Shown: positions 31,911-43,441 of the stretch, in pieces
How positions within the stretch are numbered: position 1 is the first letter of the stretch
Layout of the letters: the number at the start of each line of letters is the position of its first letter
From: Sphaerulina vaccinii
Taxonomy: Eukaryota; Ascomycota; Dothideomycetes; Mycosphaerellales; Mycosphaerellaceae
Reading direction: 5' to 3'
Assembly (NCBI GenBank): GCA_022570795.1
Contig: JAKUDP010000007.1
Location: forward strand, 1,984,001-2,048,000
Length of the DNA: 64,000 nt
Made by a program: the position numbers and the translations under genes
Notes under the pieces: model-generated
The model's database searches: none
What the model was told of the DNA's origin: nothing
What the model saw: the letters and a program-made list of their open reading frames with translations, nothing else

Positions 31911-32939
31911 AGTATATTAAGTATATAGTAAGAAGGTTTAGTATTACTCTAGGTAATAAGTAGACTAACACACCTATACCTATAAATATAGATTAGTCTA
32001 TACCTAAGAGCTACTATACCGAGAAATAGCTAGTTTTTAACTACTAATAATATATTAGTTTAATTAACTAGTATACTATTAAAATAAGGCTAGACGTTGC
32101 AAAAGTAGCCTCTATACTTAGTTATTACTTAGTTAATCTAATAAAAGTATACCTCTAAGCTACAAACTACTATATTTAATACCTCTTATAAACCAAGCTA
32201 TTATACTTAGTTTATAGTTACTTCAAGGCTTATTTACTATATATATATAGTAATAAGGTACTACTATTATAACAAGGTAGCTTCCTTAGTACCTCCGACG
32301 CTAGCTTTGTAAATTATAGTAACTTCAAGAGCTCTAAGAGCTACGTATTCTTTATATTTAATAGACTAACCTTATAGAAAGCTAGTAAGTAATCGACTAT
32401 TATAAAAAGTACTACTAAGGCCGAGCTTACTATACTATTATACGCTAGAAGCAAGCTTATTTAGTAGCAATTACTATTTAAATAACTATCTATTATATTT
32501 AATAATATACTAACCTTCTACTATAATAACTAATAAATAATTCGATTAATAACTAAGGAAAGTATAGTTAATAGTAAGCTTCGATATATTAATATATACT
32601 AATACTAGCTACGACAAGAGGTATAGAACAACGAGCTTAATATCGAATATATACTAATATAAAATATACCTATAGACGGCCTTACCAAACTACTTACTAT
32701 ATAATAATAATAGTAGTTTATTATATAGCTAGGCTTTTAACTAATACTAATACCTAATATATAGGAAACAAGCAATACTCGCTTACTAAGTATATACTAA
32801 AACGAGTTAGAGAAACTCTTCTTAGTAGAAATTAATATAATAGTAGATAGCAAGGTAGCTACTAATAGTACCTAGGAATAATAGTATATATCTACTTTAG
32901 GAAGAAGGTCGATAGATAACTACTATATATAATACTATA

Positions 32940-32954
32940 CTAGCTAAAGGGGTA
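32940..32954 (+). other. Polypurine tract of the Copia element
   Basis: CTAAAGGGGTA lies immediately before the 3' LTR, the expected place and composition for priming plus-strand DNA. Confidence 0.6.
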
Positions 32955-33177
32955 TATTGCGCAGATAGCCGAAAATACCGAATATAAGCTAAGAATATAA
33001 GAAACTAGCCCTCTAGGCTTATATAGAGATTTCTTAGATCTTAGCAAGTAATTTAGTATATAGAATATACTATAGATTGCTTAGAACAATTAGTTATTAA
33101 CTCCTATACAATCTGATCTATATATTCCAATATTCATGAAATTGCCAAGCAATTACGTAACTGACTGCCTCGCATCA
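32955..33177 (+). repeat. 3' LTR of the Copia element
   Basis: 223 bp, the same length as the 5' LTR. Its inner part is RIP-altered (TATTGCGCAGATAGCC); the last 60 bases keep CATGA, ACGTAACTGACTGCC and CGCATCA, where the 5' LTR has the T/A versions. Confidence 0.9.
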
Positions 33178-33182
33178 TGATG
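33178..33182. repeat. Right target-site duplication of the Copia element
   Basis: TGATG, matching 27208-27212. Confidence 0.85.
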
Positions 33183-33310
33183 TCAAGGCAGGAACGACCA
33201 GGATCGGACCCCTCTCCGCTCGGCCTACTTCATGCACTCGATAGGGCGTTTACGCGTTTTCTTACTACTACTCATTGCTGCAATGCTCGATGATATTGTA
33301 TACATCGACC

Positions 33311-36300
33311 ATGGCTGAGATCACGACCATTGAGGATCTCCGCCGAGTGATTCGCACAACACCGATCATCGACAACCACGCCCACAATCTCCTCCGCCTC
33401 GAAGAGCTCAAGAAAGAGGACTTCTTGAGTGCTACAAGCGAAGCTACCGGAAGTGCCTCAGAAGACCATACAACAGCTCTGCCTCATTTCCGTGCTTTGA
33501 GACAGCTTCGAGAGCTGTATGGTCTACCGAGAGATGCAGACTGGGAAGCCATTCTCGCCAAAAGACAAAATTTGCTGGAGCAAGATGCCAATGGCTCGAT
33601 CAAGAAGTGCTTGCATGGAACACATACAATCCTCATAGACGATGGCCTCATAGGCTCGTTCGAACCTTACAACTGGCACGATCAATTCGTGACCTCTCCA
33701 TGCAAACGAATCGTCCGCATCGAAGCCATCGCTTCCGAGATCCTATATGGTCTTCATAAAGCTGGCAAGCTACCCATTGGCGTGGCCATTGCGGACGAAG
33801 AAGCCTGCTCGCTCGCTTGGATAGCTTTCATCACCGCGTTCGAAGAGGCTATAGTCACATATCTCGAAGACGACGAGGTGGTGGGCTTCAAGAGCGTGAT
33901 ATGCTACCGTACTGGTCTGGATATCGAGGTGGGGAGTGATATTGAAGTATCGGAGACTGCTTTGAGAAGTTTCACAAGACATTTTCTGCCACATATGGAG
34001 GAGCGGAAGTTTCGCGTCCAGACCAAGGGCATGAATGATGCGCTTGTTATCAGTGTGTGTAAGCTTATTCAGGCCTCGTACAAGCAGAACGGCGTCGCGA
34101 AGCCATTGCAATTCCACACTGGACTTGGCGACAACGATATCTCTTTGCTCGATAGCAATCCAGCTGTGATGCAGGACTTCATCAACATCTATCCAGATGT
34201 ACCGATCGTGCTCTTGCACTCATCATATCCATATACTCGCGAGGCTGGATACTTGGCAATGGCATACAAGAATGTCTATCTCGATCTGGGTGAAGTCTTT
34301 CCGCAAGTCTCTCGGGATGGACAGGAGCAAATCATACGTCAGGCATTGGAGATCACCCCTACGAGTAAACTGCTCTGGAGTACTGATGGGCATCACTTTC
34401 CTGAAACGTACTACCTCGCTAATATGCAAGGTCGAGCGGCTCTGGAGAAGGTGTTCTGCGAGTATGTCGAGCAGGAGGATATGTCTGCTGCACAAGCTGT
34501 AAAAGCTGTGCAGGATATCTTGTTCGAGAACTCGAATAGGCTGTATGATCTTGGTCTGGAACTACCAAAGGATGAACAGGTTGCGTCATTGACTGATGTT
34601 GGCACGAGTGTATGTGTCTAGCTTCCAGTTCATATCTCCTCACTGACGAGTACCGTGGCATTGCGATGTCAGACGAAACGCGGAGTCACCCCATTCGCCT
34701 TTCAGAGAACATTGAACACTTCTTCTCGTCCACCATGCCATCTCGCTAATCATCGCCAGTAGAACCCTTCCTCTTCGTCCACAACCTCGGCTTTACTTCA
34801 ACAGCAGCAACACCTAGCAAACCTCGAATCAATGGTCAGCGAGCAGCTCGTACGCTTCGTCTTCGTGCAATGGTTCGACTATATGGCTCAAATGCGTACT
34901 CGTTTCTTCACTGTCAAAGCCTTCAAGAAGATGATGGATGATGGAGGGAGACTGAGTATTTCGAAAGGAAATCTAGGTAAGTTTAGTGCCTACTGAGAGC
35001 ACGAGCTCAGAGACAAAGCTCCCAAACAAGTGATGCGTAACTCAGAGTCACTTGCTTATCGCAGTCATAGGCACTACACCCAATGACCACCAATCTGATA
35101 TTTGCGAACCTGTTGGATCGATCTGGGTCGAGCCTGATCTGAAGACTTTGAGGCCGATGCAGAATACTGGATTGACTAAAGATGCTGCGACTATCATGGC
35201 GCGTTTCACTGACGAAACAGGATCGCCACTTGGCATTTGTCCACGGGGACGTTTGCAGCAGTTGGTACAGAAGTTTGAGGATGATCATAAGATCAACTTC
35301 TTGGTTGGGTATGTTGAATCTCTACACCTCTCGGCGTCTCACGAAGCTTAAAGCTGCTATGGCAACAAGCTCAGAGACAAGCGCGTTGTAAACAGTATGC
35401 ACTCCTCGGAGATAGTTGCTAACACTCTGAACAGTTTCGAGATTGAAGTCACATTCTGCAGGCGCAATCAACAGAGTGAGAATCCAGAAGATCTCTTCAA
35501 GCCAATAGACACAAATCACGCCTGGGGCACATTCTCGGACGAGCAATACTACCATTCCCTACGCTTTCTGAAAGCTATTGTGGACGCCTTGGAACACATC
35601 GGTATTGAGGTGAGTAATCTCAAACTTTAGGCTTGTCTTCTCACGGCCCTTCTGCCCACTGAAGCGCCAGGACCGCAGACTTACCTGTGCCCTCCATTTG
35701 ACATCTTACAGAGACACTTGCTTACTTTCTCATAGGTCGAGCAATTCCACTCCGAAGCCGGCGCCGGACAGTACGAATTCGTTCTGCCACCACTGCCACC
35801 TGTCCAAGCCATCGATACTCTCGCACAAGCCAAACAGTGCATTCAACAGGTTGCGGCTATACATAATTGCCGCGCTACATGTCATCCTATGCCTTTTCCA
35901 GGTATTGGGACTGGAGCTCATGTTCACGTTTCTCTCAACTCAAAGTCATTGGCTGCTGCAGAGCTGAAGTCTGCTTCCGCATCCTTCGCAGCCAGTATTT
36001 TGCAGCATCTTCCTGCTCTTTGTGCAATCACTATGCCCCAGCCAGTGAGCTATGGACGCGTTGCAGAGAACAGTTGGACTGGTGGGACGTGGGTTGCTTG
36101 GGGCACGAACAATCGCGAAACTCCACTAAGACGAGTCAATGACACGAGATGGGAAGTGAGGTAAGTTCAATGCCTGTTTTCTCACGGAGTTCAGGACTTC
36201 CAAGGTGTCGAACTTGGTGACAGACTAGTCACGAGAAGGGCGGCAGTTTTCAGAGATACTTACTAAACCTACTCTACCACTAGATGTCTCGACGGCTTTG

Positions 36301-36620
36301 CGAATATGTATCTCGCGCTTTCTGCGCTTTTGGCTGCGGGACTCGATGGACTACAGCAAAACTTGCCACTGGAGATCAAGGACTGTCAAGTCAATCCCAG
36401 CAAGCTGAATGAGGAGCAGCGACGCGAGCTTGGTATAATGAAGACTCTGCCGAGAAGTCTCGATGAGGCGCTACCTGCTTACGAGACAGATTCGGAGCTT
36501 CAGAATCTCTTAGGCCGTGAATTGGCAGGAAACTGGCTCGCGGTCGAGCGTGCTACGCAGGGGATGTTGACTGAGATGTCTGAGGCTGAGAGACGAGTTT
36601 GGTTGATGGAGAGATATTGA
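33311..36620 (+). CDS. FluG-like fusion: amidohydrolase + glutamine synthetase
   Basis: Six exons: 33311-34609, 34763-34976, 35065-35308, 35435-35609, 35736-36160 and 36284-36620, giving 897 residues (Aspergillus FluG is a similar size). All introns are GT-AG with consistent phases; most have CTAAC/CTAAT branches. The first about 430 residues are an amidohydrolase (TPIIDNHAHNLL, LQFHTGLGDNDI, LLHSSYPYTREAGYLA, LLWSTDGHHFPE). The rest is a type I glutamine-synthetase fold (FVFVQWFDYMAQMRTR, GFEIEVTF, GTGAHVHVSLN, ENSWTGGTWVAWGTNNRETPLRR). In Aspergillus FluG makes a signal that triggers conidiation; several paralogues exist in fungi, so the exact role is uncertain. The ATG at 33311 is preferred over 33275, which only adds MLQCSMILYTST. 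The Copia element ends 133 bases upstream. Confidence 0.9.
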
Positions 36621-36823
36621 AGACTCCCAAGGAATTGACTACCACCGTGCGCACTGAAGGGCAAGTCAATTGAATCGCCGTCTCAATGGATGTAAGGGAG
36701 CTTTGCTCGGACGCACGATTGATATTACACCAGGTGCCAGACCTCTAAATATGATACAAATGTTGAAAAGACCGCTTTTGTTGCCTGCACTCCCAAGGTC
36801 CACAAACTCCATCCAGTCCGAAA

Positions 36824-37599
36824 TCAGACATACTTCAGAGTCACATTCGCACATCCGCCATCATAATGATCTCCCAGAGTCAAGTACCTCGAACCACCAT
36901 CATTGCACACCTGCATAACATCTGCCCTCCTTTCAATAAGTTTATCGAAGAAGTTGGTAGCCAGCTTAACCATTTGCACACTCTGAATCAAACTGCTCAC
37001 TTGAGGCACAATGGGTGTGTAAGCAGCCTGCGCAATCTCAACTGCGTGCTCTCTGAACACGACAGGGAAAGAAACAGGATCCTCCGAAGTAAAAGCAATG
37101 CCATCGATGAAAGCGTAGAATCCAGTAGCGATGTCCACGAAGGCACTTCCATCCGGAGAAGTAACGTCTGTGTAGTTGCTGTCTTGGACAACAGACCATG
37201 CAGCTGCTTGACTCTGGTCGGGAGAAAATGTTACTCGTGAGCCGCTGTTGGGTGATATCACGGCCCATTGGTTGACGAGGGATGGGTCGGATGATGTCTC
37301 GATGTAGACTTGTTGGCCGGAGCCTGCGGCTTTGGTTGGTGCTACGCCGGCGTTGGTGTTGATTGTTGGAGATGGCGACTGGATTGTTGTGGTGCCTGTG
37401 GGAGTGCCGGTGTCGATGCCTGCGACTGTTGTGGCTATGGTTGGGTTTGCGAAGCCGATGGGTGGGAGGACTGGGAGCATGCCATTGGGGTTTTGAGGTG
37501 CGGCGATGGTGCTGAACAATGTTAGTTTCAATTCAGGTGAGATGTCGGCAATGTGACTTACACTGCCGAGAGGGCTGCAACAATAAAGAAGGATTTCAT
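36824..37599 (-). CDS. Secreted Ser/Thr-rich protein, unknown function
   Basis: Two exons (37599-37562 and 37511-36824) separated by a 50-nt intron with GTAAGT, AACTAACA and TTCAG; 241 residues. Splicing creates a clean signal peptide (MKSFFIVAALSAVTIAAPQNP) that neither exon shows alone. A Thr/Pro/Ser linker follows (TTVAGIDTGTPTGTTTIQSPSP), then a roughly 140-residue globular part (QQVYIETSSDPSLVNQWAVI, FVDIATGFYAFIDGIAFTSED). Only two Cys lie near the C-terminus (VCNDGG, GGCANV). No GPI-type hydrophobic tail. Family not recognised; probably an extracellular or wall-associated protein. The convergent neighbour is the FluG-like gene. Confidence 0.78.
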
Positions 37600-39811
37600 C
37601 TTGAAAGCGTAGAAGTGAATGTTTCGGAACGTTGAAGTGACAGTTGCGCACTGTTGTTGGCGGGTAGAGACTGTTGGAATGGATGTTTAACTGATCGGAA
37701 GTGGCACAACTGCTCGAGGTAGGTGCGCTCGGTCTTATACTGTTTCCCGCTCGCTACTCTCTGGTATGGATATACTGAGTCCTCGGTAACCATATTAGGC
37801 AATAAAAGTCTTCACGATCGCGATTCAGTGGCTATGCACATAGCTTACCGTAGCTATTCGGGCCCTTTTTGCTAGATGGCGCAATCTATTTCAGATGGCA
37901 AGGTCGATTTCTCCGGTCTCGATCAGAGTCAAGTTCTTCAGAACTCAGCCTGAGCATGCGGATGACAGCGGACAGGCTGAGACATATGCCGTCTCGGAGG
38001 TGGAGCGAGGTAACGCGTGCTCCGAACATGGCCTTTGATGCCGGTGCTGATCGTGTTACTGAAGAGGAAGTTGTGAGCAATACACATACCTGAAGACGAC
38101 TCTATGCTGTGCTCTGTAAGTGCAAATGGCTCAACGCCTAGCTGCTGATAGGTGCTACAAGCTGCACCTTTGGCGCCGCATGCGATTCGTGTATTATTAG
38201 CGCCATGCACCACATGCTGTCTATGGTATGAGGATTCTCGAAGGCACAGAAGTCCTCATGCTGCATCAGACGACTGTTCCGCCTTGGGAGCCGTGTCTTG
38301 ACGCCGTGTCTGACCTTGAGCTCGCAACGTTGGGAAGGAGTCGTACTCTTGAACAGCGAGCAGCGAGTCTGCCATCGGGGTCGGCAGCTGGATCGCGCCG
38401 TCCAGGTACAATGCACAACGGCCGCAGCTCTCATGCGAGTGTCCGGACCTTTGAAGTTTGTAGAGTGGCGTTCGTGTGACAGAACGAGAAGATAGCAAGG
38501 TGAGACATGAGGTGGAGGTGACAGGCCAGATCCAAATCCCAGAGATTGTTTGGCTTGGCTGATGACAAAGATCTTGCCCTTGGGTGAGAACTTCTCGCCT
38601 CGTTCCAGACCATTGTCAACACACATCACCACACTTATTACAGTAGCACGATGGCCGATCGTACGAAGTTGTGAGACCTGGCTTCAATGCCAAAGCTGCT
38701 ACCCAGCTGACTTCCAACAACTACACGAAGTCGAGCTTGCTATGCCACCAAGGCGCGAAGTTGACACGGCTTTCACGGACGCGAGACGAGAATGTATTTC
38801 TGATCTTCATCATCCATCTGTTACCTGACAGCTGGCAAGTATAAGCAGTCGAGGCCGCCTCGTGGCAAGCTATGCATCGCGTCGCCTCGTACGCACGCCT
38901 CATCAATTCGTCGACTCGCAAACAGTATCCCCACCCCACTACTGCCGATCGCTCGCCAGAATCCTCCGCATCTGCACGGCGCCCACCGATCATCCTTCCG
39001 TCTTTCCAATGCCAGACAATGCCATCTATGAGAGGAATATTATCTGCAGCTCAGCTGAATCCTCAGCTGAGATCCTGGTGTTGGCTGACGCGAGACGGAG
39101 ACTTTACGAAACTATCGCGTCAACTCAACCTCTAGCCGCATCTGCGTAATGCTCAATCGCCACGCAGGCTGCGCAGCCTCGTTGAGACGTTATACCAGAA
39201 ACGGTGCGCGGGACGATCCTACCTCATCAATTCTCATCCAAGGGAGAAGTGCGTGCATACCATGCGGACAGCCTCGTGGACCCTCGTGGACCGCAAATCG
39301 TTCTTCTCAAGCAATGATTGTCTGTCCCCACGATTGCTCGCCTACCACGTGGAAACCATGATAGTCGATCACGACTCCGAATAGCAACATGCTGAGGTCT
39401 CCACTTGCACAATTCTGCGCAAGCCTCACGTTAACTGCATTCCGCTTATGTTGGCTCGGAGTGTTGTTGGTACCACAATTGGCTCCAAGATTCGAATCTT
39501 GTTGAAGCTGCGCTACGCCTATACTCACATTAATGGAGGCACAGCAGTTCAGATCTCGATCTCGTTTACTCCTACCTGCTTTTGTCCAGCTGTAATGAAG
39601 GCAGGTAGTAGGTATAGAGACTGTAGAGACTGTCGCATGATTTTGAGCCGCAAGGCCTTATACCGGGGCTTCTCTTCACGGAGCACGCCACTCGCTTCCT
39701 TGTCGTTCACCTCTGTCTTGATACTAAGCTTTGACATAACCTTTCAGTCTCTTGGCAATTGAAGTTGTGCAACTCATCCCTTCAAGACTGGGCCTAGCAA
39801 GATCTTCGGTT
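37600..39811. other. Gene-poor interval, about 2.2 kb
   Basis: Carries promoters of the secreted protein (minus) and the Zn2Cys6 factor (plus). ORFs up to 164 codons on the minus strand (38138-38632) lack any family signal or splice support. A 19-base match to 16487-16505 lies at 38533-38551. No RNA gene or transposon found. Confidence 0.45.
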
Positions 39812-42074
39812 ATGTCGTCAGGTAGAGTGGACTCCGAGACTTCATAACAAATATGTGGTGCCTCGTACTGATGCCTGCCTTTAGGTCAACGTCAGCGTAC
39901 CTCCGGTGTAGCCTTTCGACGAAGTTGCGACTTCTGTCGAGCACGAAAGATTCGATGTAGTGGTGACAGCAATGGTATCTGTGCAGCATGCCGAGCACGA
40001 GGCGGTGACTGCATATTCAACGCAGAGTCCTCGAAGGGCCGCCCACCAAGACGTTCATCCTCGGGTCCTGTCCGGTCCTCTCAAGTGTCCTCAGATATCA
40101 AGCTTCCTGCCAAGCTAAGGCACCATCATTCGGAACCAGTGCCAGGTGATCGCCTGGTGACACAAGGAACGATTGGAGATGACATGGCGTCCATGTGTGG
40201 CAAGGTCACGGACTATTACAATGACCAACTGATTCTGGACTCATGGCAAAGGTCAATGGCGAGTCTGCGAGAGAAGGTTGATCAAGACCAGCAAAGGTCA
40301 GATACACAGGAAGAGGACTGTGAACCTGACGCCTCACCCGGCTTATCATATGATGGCCTTCTTGGCTTTATCGCTCAGGATCTGGTCGACATGCTGGCCG
40401 TTCGGCTTGGCCGTCTCAGTTGCGACAACAACGCGCCAGGGAGTCGACTATTCGCATCGTGCCGCAACGAGGATACCGACTCGATCAGTTCTCACCAGAA
40501 CGTAATCGAAACAGGCTCCAACTCCCTTGCCCAGATTCACGACCAATTCCGCTTCCAGCTTGTAGAGATGTGGTTCAATGTCCACCCTTTGTCTATGATA
40601 GTTTCTAAGACACTCTTTTTGCGGTCTTTGAAGGACAATGTCCACGATGAAGCTCTCTTGGCTGTAATCTTAGCCGGGGCTCAGCACTCATACCAGGAAG
40701 GAGACCTGAAGAACATCGAGACCGCATTGTTTGACTACGCCGAGGCTCTGGTGAACGAGAAGTCGAATCAGGCCTGGGACCTTGCTACTGCCCAAGTCGT
40801 ACTACTCATTGCGTGGCATGGGCTCTGTATCAAGCGTAGCAACAAAGCAGCATATCTTATCGGCTATGCCGGGAGGATCGCCGGATATCTACAGGAGACC
40901 ATGGCGAGCAGTGCAAGGATACCCAAAGGACGGGCAAACGGAGTGGACATCGACACTGTCGAAGCTGAACTCATTCGGAACATCTACTGGATTTCCTTCA
41001 GCGTCACACTATGGGGATTCATGGAGATGGGCGAACCATTTGCGGCGCTCTTGTCGAAACGCCTACCGCCTGCGTTGCCTGCGGTGGACGAGACACAATC
41101 AACAGTCATCGCACTGGACATGGCCAGCGATAACGTGTCGACTTTCCAGTCTCAGGCCAGGAACATTCGCGGGCTATGGCCACTTGCTCATATTGCGTCA
41201 ACCATTGGCCATGTCTATGCTCTCTACCAGGGCGAACCCAGCCGGCGCAGTACTCCAGCTGACGTTGGGTGGCTGCGACCTCTGCATCAACTACGAGGAC
41301 TTCTCAGACTCAACCATGACCGGGACTCTCTTTGTGAGAGCGTCCAGAGGGCACTTACTGATGCAGTGCAAAGCGTCGAGAGAGAGGTCCCCAACCAGGT
41401 GTCTAAGGCCTTGGTGACTGCCGCTTACCTGGTACTGACAATGCCTACGATCCAGCAAGAAGGCTCGAACGGCAAAGAAGATGCTGAAGGCTGTTAATCT
41501 GGAGATCGTGGAGCTCGAAGGTAAGCTGGGGATCAAGACTGCCAGCAAGAACCGACGCTCGACACATGGGTCTATGACCTCGCTCTCAGCAATATCCGAC
41601 CTTGACTGTCTAATGGAAGTCCCGGTTACTACCACTTCTGGCACTACGCTTCAGCTCGTTGGTGGCCAAAGAGACACATCTATGCGAGCCATACACCAAG
41701 TGTCGAGCTCAGTCACAGCATCATCTCCACCGAAGAGTGATAGTCTGGGCGTAGATGAGCAGCCCATGCAATCATGGGCAGACTTAGACCCACTACGCAA
41801 TGCGTTCGACATGTCAAACAATGAGATGCCCCTTGACTTCAGCAAGTTGGATGACTTCACAGAGCCAGTGCAAACTTCTTACTTCACATCCGGCTCTGTC
41901 TCAAATGAATTCTGGAACCTGCCCGTCGAAGAATCAGCCGAAGTCGAGCAGTTGATACTGCACTTCCGGCTCCAAGAAGGAAAACATCATCAATCAAAAC
42001 GCCCTCACGGAGACAACTCGCGCAAGATCTGTGCAAGGTTGTTCGGACAGGAGCTAGGGCGCACTCAGAAATGA
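39812..42074 (+). CDS. Zn(II)2Cys6 transcription factor, with an unexplained frame change near the 3' end
   Basis: A 10-nt first exon (MSS plus one base, 39812-39821) joins across a 63-nt intron (GTAGAG, TACTGATG branch, TTTAG ending 39884) to the main frame. The zinc cluster is complete, with Cys at 18, 21, 28, 36, 39 and 46 in SCDFCRARKIRCSGDSNGIC and CRARGGDC. A polar region precedes the fungal-specific regulatory domain (LAVILAGAQHSYQEGD, AYLIGYAGRIAGYLQE, IRNIYWISFSVTLWGF). The main frame ends at 41497 (KEDAEGC). Protein-like sequence continues in the +1 frame from about 41445 (SSKKARTAKKMLKAVNLEIVELEGK) to 42074, including an acidic, probably activating tail. Either a weak-acceptor intron or a frameshift joins them. 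Target genes unknown. Confidence 0.72.
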
Positions 42075-42312
42075 AGTAGGGTGTTGGGATCTGTTTGATG
42101 TATTTTCTGGTTTAGCGTGCACAAGTACGAGTTGGAGAAGCTTTTTGATGGAAACGATCTGTACCATGTTCATATTCGCAGCAGCACTTGCATCTGCTCT
42201 TTCCTTATCTCTCCCATAAAATCTCCCCGTCATTGACTCCCTCTAAACTTGATCAACCATATCACAGCACTCCACTTCTCACTCCACTTCCAAAACATAA
42301 AACCGAGCACCC

Positions 42313-43441
42313 TCATTCCTCAATCCACTCCCCATCTCTCCCACCCCAAACACCATAAGCGCTAGGACCAGCATACTCCGACGAACTAGTCGGCCCATAA
42401 GGCAGTGCTCCGGACGACGTAGTCGTGACAAAGCCAGACGAAGAAGTTGAAGAAGCCCCGACAGGAGAACCTTCAGTACTGCTAACACCAGTAGGCAGGA
42501 TTCCAGTACCATAAGTCAACGTCTTCGGAAAGTAATGCGACGCTGTCTTCGTGGGACTGATACGACTACTAAAACCAGAAGGAAAACCACATTCAGGCCA
42601 TAAGTATGGTGTACAGCCGGCGGGAACTGTCCCACGCCCAGTGACTGTGGGGAGACCAGTCCATGTCCAAGTGGTGCTGAAGCCGGTGGGAATAACTGTG
42701 CGTGGGTCATTGCTGAAGGTTATTGAAGTAGAGGTAGCGATGATAGGTGAGTCGAGAGTGCCGTTGGGAGTGGTGCTACTGCTGTATCCTGTCCAAACTA
42801 GCGTGGCAGTGCTGGTGTAATCTGTCCCAGAGAGTGTAGCGCCGAAACCTCCACTTCCATAGGGCTTTGGGTAGTAGCCAGTTGGAGTAGGTAGACTGCC
42901 AGTATCAGTGCGTGGGAGACTGCTGAATCCGATCGAAGCTGAGGTAGAGGTGGCGATGACGGGTGAGTCAACAGTAGTGCTGCTGCTGCTGTAGCCTGCC
43001 CAAGGAAGTGTAGTGCTGAAACCTCCAGTGCCTGTTCTTGGCAGGCTGGAAACAGAAAAGCCTGCCGAAGGAGTCGAAGAGGTGGCATTGAGAAAGACAG
43101 TCGTAGTCGACGTGAGTGTAGTAAGATCCCCAGTGCCGAATCTTGTAGTGGTCGAGTTGCTGAACCAGGGAATACCCGCTGAGACTGGGCTACCTTCTGT
43201 AGAAGCAGCAGTGCCAGTTGAGAGTGGAGAGGTGATGGTGGCATAGCCAGTTGGATAGCCGTACGCTGGAATGCCATATGGTTTTGGCGAATAGTATGCA
43301 GGAGCTTGCTTCTTGATGATCTTCGCTATGGGCCTATTAGCAGTATGCTCTTCATCGACGAGGTCTGGTACTGTGATGACACATACCTGGAGTAGCCGTA
43401 GCCACCAGAGCTGTGAACAAAATTGCGAGGGAGAACTTCAT
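42313..43441 (-). CDS. Secreted Ser/Thr/Tyr-rich repetitive protein
   Basis: Exon 1 (43441-43387) encodes the signal peptide MKFSLAILFTALVATATP. A 61-nt intron (GTATGT donor; CATAG acceptor at 43328-43326, phase 1) leads to exon 2, 43325-42313; total 355 residues. The first possible TAG acceptor upstream would give an immediate stop, so the second is chosen. The mature protein is mostly Ser, Thr, Gly, Pro and Tyr with imperfect repeats, such as AGYSSSSTTVDSPVIATSTS and TGYSSSTTPNGTLDSPIIATSTS, and YYPKPYG/YSPKPYG motifs. Only two Cys occur (GCTPYLWPEC). Such composition suggests a heavily O-glycosylated wall or matrix protein. No GPI signal: the tail is charged (GRDGEWIEE). Confidence 0.78.

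Larger units (their letters stand above)
27213..33177 (+). mobile_element. RIP-degraded Ty1/Copia LTR retrotransposon, complete
   Basis: 5,965 bp, flanked by TGATG copies at 27208-27212 and 33178-33182. Both LTRs are 223 bp and start with TG or RIP-altered TA. The internal region has no intact frame, but conceptual reading through stops shows Copia order on the plus strand: integrase (about 29.6-30.1 kb, ending in a LYIFGYKAYIYK-like motif), reverse transcriptase (about 31.2-31.9 kb) and RNase H (about 32.3-32.7 kb, ending IDGLTKLL). Most in-frame stops are TAG or TAA where Gln or Trp is expected, as produced by C-to-T change on either strand. Integrase upstream of reverse transcriptase distinguishes Copia from Gypsy. 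Confidence 0.92.

Noticed and set aside
38138..38632. 164-codon minus-strand ORF in the 37.6-39.8 kb interval
   Set aside because: No signal peptide, domain or splice evidence; competing frames on both strands of similar length.
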